From contig JAVGVS010000094.1 of assembly GCA_032718565.1 (NCBI GenBank), positions 1,181,187-1,245,186 of the forward strand: DNA of 64,000 bases. The letters are read 5' to 3'. The notes below the pieces were generated by a model that was not told the origin of the DNA, made no database searches, and saw only the letters and a program-made list of their open reading frames with translations. A program made the translations under genes and the position numbers. Source of the DNA: Distichodus sexfasciatus (lineage: Eukaryota > Chordata > Actinopteri > Characiformes > Distichodontidae). Below are positions 59,724 to 64,000 of the stretch, piece after piece; position 1 is the first letter of the stretch, and the number at the start of each line of letters is the position of its first letter.

Positions 59724-60171
59724 AGCTGTCTTCTGATTTAAAGATTTTCAAATTCCAATCAACTGCAAATGTTGATGTCAGTGTGATGCCAGCTCAGAGT
59801 AATCCATTACTGCAGAAATATAATTTCCTGTCCTCAAAACTTTACCAAAAGCATTAGATAGTTAAAATCTATCAGAAATCAGGAAATTTTAACATCAGGT
59901 TTAAGCTTCACATTTTCTTCAGTGCATTGTAGTCATTTGTTCTCAGTGCATTATTTTCAAAGTATATTCATAAATGGTAATGTGAAAATCAGCAAAAGAA
60001 AACTTAGTACAATCTGCACAATGAAAAACGGATGCGTGCTACAACTTCTGTGTATCATTTAAGTATGATTTATGTAGGCACGGTTCTTGTATGCCTCTGG
60101 AAATGTGTCAATAGTTGCGTTGCATGTAAAATAATGATGAGAAAATGCAACATGCTGTGGAAATGTGATGC

Positions 60172-60402
60172 TCAGTCATCCATTCCCATGTAGTCAGAGA
60201 TGGAGGAGGAGCTGGTACTGGTCACGTCATCGCAGCAATCCTCGGCATCAGAGAAGGAGGAGGTGTAATGAAGGCCCGAAAGTCTGTGATAGTCCTGCTG
60301 GGGCACTTCGGGAAAGCCGGACATTTCCGTGGCTCTCTGTCCGGCTTGTGACACCGACACCCCCCACATTTCCATCAACTGAGTACAGATTGCGCAGCCC
60401 AT
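60172..60402 (-). CDS. Candidate small protein or terminal exon, unrecognised
   Basis: I do not recognise this. The minus-strand ORF runs 76 codons from an ATG in good context (GCAACAATGG) to TGA. The protein starts MGCAICTQLMEMWG. The second half is acidic and Ser-rich: SFSDAEDCCDDVTSTSSSSI, ending DYMGMDD. That composition is unlike the random ORFs of this window, and an N-terminal Met-Gly-Cys can be acylated in known proteins. A CTCAG acceptor-like site lies about 90 bases upstream, so it could be the last exon of a longer gene. No homologue comes to mind. Confidence 0.3.
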   Translation of the reverse strand: MGCAICTQLMEMWGVSVSQAGQRATEMSGFPEVPQQDYHRLSGLHYTSSFSDAEDCCDDVTSTSSSSISDYMGMDD

Positions 60403-60591
60403 TGTTGCATTTCTGTTTGGTTCACTGTTTGATTTTCTAACAATCCTCAGACAAAGTCAAGCCTCCAAATCTGGCTGAGATGTTTTTAAGGTTTAATTGG
60501 GTTGACTGGCATCGAACAGCCACCTGAGCGTCCCAGACCAGATTAAAATCTAGGCTTTTAACCTTGTCATCACCTATTCAACACAACACTA

Positions 60592-60775
60592 TCAATTTAG
60601 ATTTACAGCATTTCAAAGGCCGCTCTTATCTAGAGCCACTTCCTAACTTATTTCCTAATTACAGGGACAGGCTCAGGGACCCAGTGGTGGTAATGCTGGT
60701 GGCAGGATTTGAACCTACGACCTCTTTGTTTCAGATTGCTGTTGCAATCGGACACACTCAGCTATGGCAATGACC
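60592..60775 (-). repeat. V-SINE-type SINE, minus orientation
   Basis: The minus strand reads AGGTCGTAGGTTCAAATCCT (B box) and later GTGGCTCTAGATAAGAGCGG, the V-SINE tail. Confidence 0.75.
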
Positions 60776-60885
60776 CTTGCTGACTTGGAAGAACACTTGC
60801 AAATTTGACTCTCTTCATACATTAGTTTTATACATCACAACAAGTCATATTGGCACCTGTTGTCTATTAACCGAGAAGCACATAA

Positions 60886-61087
60886 GGCATCATTCACCAA
60901 TATTTTCTTCTTTAAGATATTTAAATAGTATACTATTATCCAACTGTACAGTTCAAGAAAACCCAGTTCTTAAATTCTACAGCATTCATTGTGAAGACAT
61001 TAAATAAAATGAGAGTGCTCTTTGGCAGTCGTAGTTTCTGTTCTTACCTAGAAACAAATCTTACAGCGTGAGGTGTTAAGTGAGGCC
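60886..61087. repeat. MITE, copy 3 of 3
   Basis: The GGCATCATTCACCAA start, the TCCAACTGTACAGTTCAAG middle and the AAGTGAGGCCC end align with 59482-59723. Confidence 0.6.
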
Positions 61088-61459
61088 CGTTGATTCTATG
61101 CTTCAATCAACGCAAAAAATCTGCTTAATTATGACTTGCTAACTCATATAAGACTCTAAAAATGAACACTGGAAGCTTCCAAAGTGTTTCTTCAACTTAG
61201 CTGTCTGGCAAACCCTTGCCTCAGGGGAGTGACAACAGCAGGCAAAAGAAAGAGTAAGAAGAGAGAGACGTAGAGAGTGAGTCGGTTGTGACGCTGTTGA
61301 CGTCTTGCACACGTAGCCTTGCAAAGGTTGTTCGGAGGTTGCACGGTCATGGAACCGCTCCCAGCTTAGCTTTACACCGCAAACAGGCCGAAAGTAAATA
61401 TTTGCACTTGTGAATCTTTCTCCCCACAACTGGACAGGGCAGAAGCAACTCCTTGTCAG

Positions 61460-63434
61460 TCAGAATTCCATTCCAAGTGCTGTTTTGCGTTGTTCCAGAT
61501 CAGGTCTTGGTATCTTTAGGGACTCAAACATGCTGCCCTGACATCGAATGTGCCGTCGTCTGGTGAAACACACGGCTCGAGTTTCTGTCTTGCCTGCAGA
61601 GAGAGCAAAACAAGGCTGTAAGCCGGGTGTGGAAAAAAAATCATTAAACATGTTGAACACTTGGTTTTATTTTTAGGTGTTAGAGTTTTTGTCTTTGAAC
61701 AAACACTGAGGTAAAGCTTACATCCTTAAATTGCATCTGAAATTAAAAAAGGTGTGCAAAAATAGGATTGTAAATCATCACAGTACAATATTATATGGAT
61801 GCAATGGACAATAAACTGAGGTCTTAAAATCACAAAGTCTGGTACAATATGAATTTCATTCAGTTCAACTCAAATCAGTTGAATGTTCAATATAAAGTGA
61901 TTTTACAATATGTATGATTTTGGATTGATTCAGTGTATCAGTGTAGATTGATGTATCTTTACACCTGTGTTTTTGTAGTCACTGACCGGCTATGAAATCA
62001 GCAATCAACCCCATAAAATCTGTCTGTGCTGTGATTTCAGCAGGGGCAAGCTTCATGAAAAGTTTATGAACACTGCTGTCTTATTTTAGACATACTGGAT
62101 GCACAGCCTTAAAGGAGAAGTGAGTATTTTTCAGTTTTTGGAGGAAACATTAATTTGCAAAAAAGTGCATATAGATCTGTCTAAAAATATGATACATGCA
62201 CAAATCTTAAGGACTAAAATGTACTAAACTCCATTTTAAGAGTTTTAAAAGAATTTGAATGAATTGTAAAGTGAATTTAAAATGCTATGTAAAATCTGAA
62301 TTATATTTGCCATCAAGTCACCCTCGACATGTCGTCAGAATGCGGTGAGGAAACTCTGTAAAACACTTCCGCCGTCAGAGAGGAAATGTGAGGAGTAGAA
62401 ACACGTTGGAAGTTATCTCAAGATTAAACTGTGTTTATTAGAGTACATTTCACAAGAGAACCATGGTGACCTCAGCTTTACCCCTTAACATTTTCCTGTG
62501 CCAAAAGAAAGTGGCTTGAGTAATCCTCTGAGTCGTGAAAATTTCCAGATGTGGTTTGATCATTACAGCTGGCATAATTTTATGGAAAAGTTCTTCAGGG
62601 TATTGAGGCCACGCTCTACACAAAATACAGCATGTTATAAATCCACATTAAGTATTTACAGATTGAGAAAGTGAGCTCTGATTTTCTTTAAAAAACCTCA
62701 TTCATATAGAGAGTGAGATCTTCAGAACTATAAATAATACATATGCTATAAAATCACTAATGCCATCTTTTCTGAGGTTGGTTGAAAGAACAGCTCCTAT
62801 TTTTTCATGTCGGCATATGGGACATAAAAGCATTTAATTATATATTTACTACACATAAACTAATATGAGAGATACAGTTATTTGTGATTTCTCTGAGAAT
62901 TTGAGGTAAACAAGATTTTTTTTTTTTTCAGAAATCACAGACAGAGTGCAAGAAAAAATGTTCTCATCTCCAGGGCAAAATATCACTGAATTTCATTAAG
63001 AGATATCACATATAGCAAGTCCTATACTATTATTTGAAGAGAGTGGATGTTAAAAAAAAAGGATACAAGAAAATATTCACCACTGTTTATTCCAAAATGT
63101 GCAATATCTTATGATGCTATAACAAGATGCCAGCTTTTTATTCACTGGTTTTAACAGAGGGACACACCCTTATTGTCAGATAGAGTCTGAAGGATAGAGG
63201 CAGAGAGGGAGAGGGAGAGAGAACAGCATCACACACAGGCTTGTGTTTACTTCCAGCAGACAGATGGAGCAGCTGTTATTATCAAACAGACGTTAAAGCA
63301 TTCGGCGCTGGAGATGAAACATCATAAAGACAATGACCGAATGCAGTGATTGCGTAAAAAATGGAAGATAAATAAAGACTCACTCGGATGTATCCTCTTC
63401 TTCTCTTCCTTCCTTTCTCTCCTCTCGTTGTCAT
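61460..63434 (-). other. Possible spliced exons upstream of the 60.2-kb ORF
   Basis: On the minus strand a consensus donor (CCGA|GTGAGTC) ends a block at 63384-63434, and a consensus acceptor (CTCTCTGCAG) begins a block at 61593 running down to about 61460. They could be non-coding 5' exons of a transcript containing the ORF at 60172-60402. Neither block encodes a recognisable protein. Confidence 0.2.
61686..63180. other. Non-coding, no gene seen
   Basis: AT-rich, with an eroded hAT-like segment around 61760-61975 and poly(A)/poly(T) runs. Confidence 0.4.
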
Positions 63435-63490
63435 CTGGCTGCCGGAAGAAGGTGGACTTGATATGACATCACTGCTGCTTGTAGTCTCTG

Positions 63491-63680
63491 TGACACACAC
63501 ACACACACACACACACACACCCCTGGGAGAGTGTTTGCAGGGCCGGACTATGCTCCTGACCGAAGAGATGTCTGTCGCAAGGAAATGGGAATTGGGGAGT
63601 GGAGGAGAGAGAGGGAGAGGGGGTCGGAGGATGAAAGGATGAAGATGAGGAGGAGGAGGATGAGAAGGAGGAGGAATAAA
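63491..63680. repeat. (CA)n followed by AG-rich tract
   Basis: A CA array lies at 63491-63521. An imperfect AG/GGA-rich purine tract lies at about 63598-63680. Confidence 0.9.
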
Positions 63681-63832
63681 TGCTGGGGCTCAGCTGCACC
63701 CGTCTGTACAGTTATGCCAGTCTTTATTGGGGCTTCAGATGCTGGGAATTAGGTATTGATTAGCTGTAATCCCTTACAATAGAAGATAGACTGAGTTATT
63801 GCAAAACGCCATATAACATACTTCATATCTTC

Positions 63833-64000
63833 GCATATCTGTAACCGTCATGACCTGCACTCGTCTTGTTCATCCCTTTTTGCTGTTGTTTATTTTTCAC
63901 ACAGGAACCCATTTGTTTTCTCCCATTAAGAATACACAGGCTTTGGGATTTGAAAGCTTTCCTTCACCTGCTTTCACCCGACAGACCACCTCACGGAACA
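63833..64000. repeat. Dispersed repeat, copy 2, cut by window end
   Basis: It matches 36257-36430 from GCATATCTGTAACCGTCATG onward. Confidence 0.65.

Overview
This is vertebrate nuclear DNA, almost certainly from a teleost fish. Short conserved exons sit between GT..AG introns of up to 13 kb. SINEs with tRNA-like heads, including ones with the fish V-SINE tail, are scattered throughout. (TA)n, (TG)n and (CT)n tracts are abundant, and DNA-transposon relics of hAT and PIF/Harbinger type are dense. There are no operons, CRISPR arrays, phage genes or bacterial signals. I cannot name the species from the sequence alone.

Four protein-coding genes are firmly supported. (1) 408-1494, plus strand: the last two coding exons of a USP2-type ubiquitin-specific protease, carrying the catalytic histidine; the rest lies left of the window. 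(2) 11229-29784, plus strand: a complete five-exon TLC-domain membrane protein of the TLCD3 (FAM57) family, with a 13 kb first intron full of transposons. (3) 40197-42843, minus strand: complete four-exon timm22, the channel subunit of the mitochondrial TIM22 carrier translocase. (4) 52540-56803, minus strand: complete three-exon ptges, microsomal prostaglandin E synthase 1. These genes do not form one pathway. They are neighbours by chromosome history: deubiquitination, ceramide-related membrane function, mitochondrial import and eicosanoid synthesis. Two weak candidates are listed at low confidence: membrane-protein-like exons at 44.1-45.1 kb and a 76-codon ORF at 60.2-60.4 kb with possible upstream exons.

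Layout: 0-2.5 kb, usp2 3' end and 3' UTR. 2.6-11 kb, intergenic repeats. 11-31 kb, the TLCD3 gene and its 3' UTR. 31-40 kb, intergenic repeats and MITEs. 40-43 kb, timm22. 43-52 kb, repeats plus the weak membrane-protein candidate. 52-57 kb, ptges. 57-64 kb, repeats plus a second weak candidate.

The most informative structure is not a gene but a stack of DNA transposons whose target-site duplications can be read directly. A hAT-like element at 16923-20971 contains three further hAT-like elements and a SINE fragment. A second nest lies at 21484-23507. At 2642-3987 one element type, which makes 6-bp duplications, has landed inside the 8-bp duplication of a hAT-like element. Also notable are two apparent +1 frame shifts in the first TLCD3 exon. 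I found no evidence for a new enzymatic or defence system.
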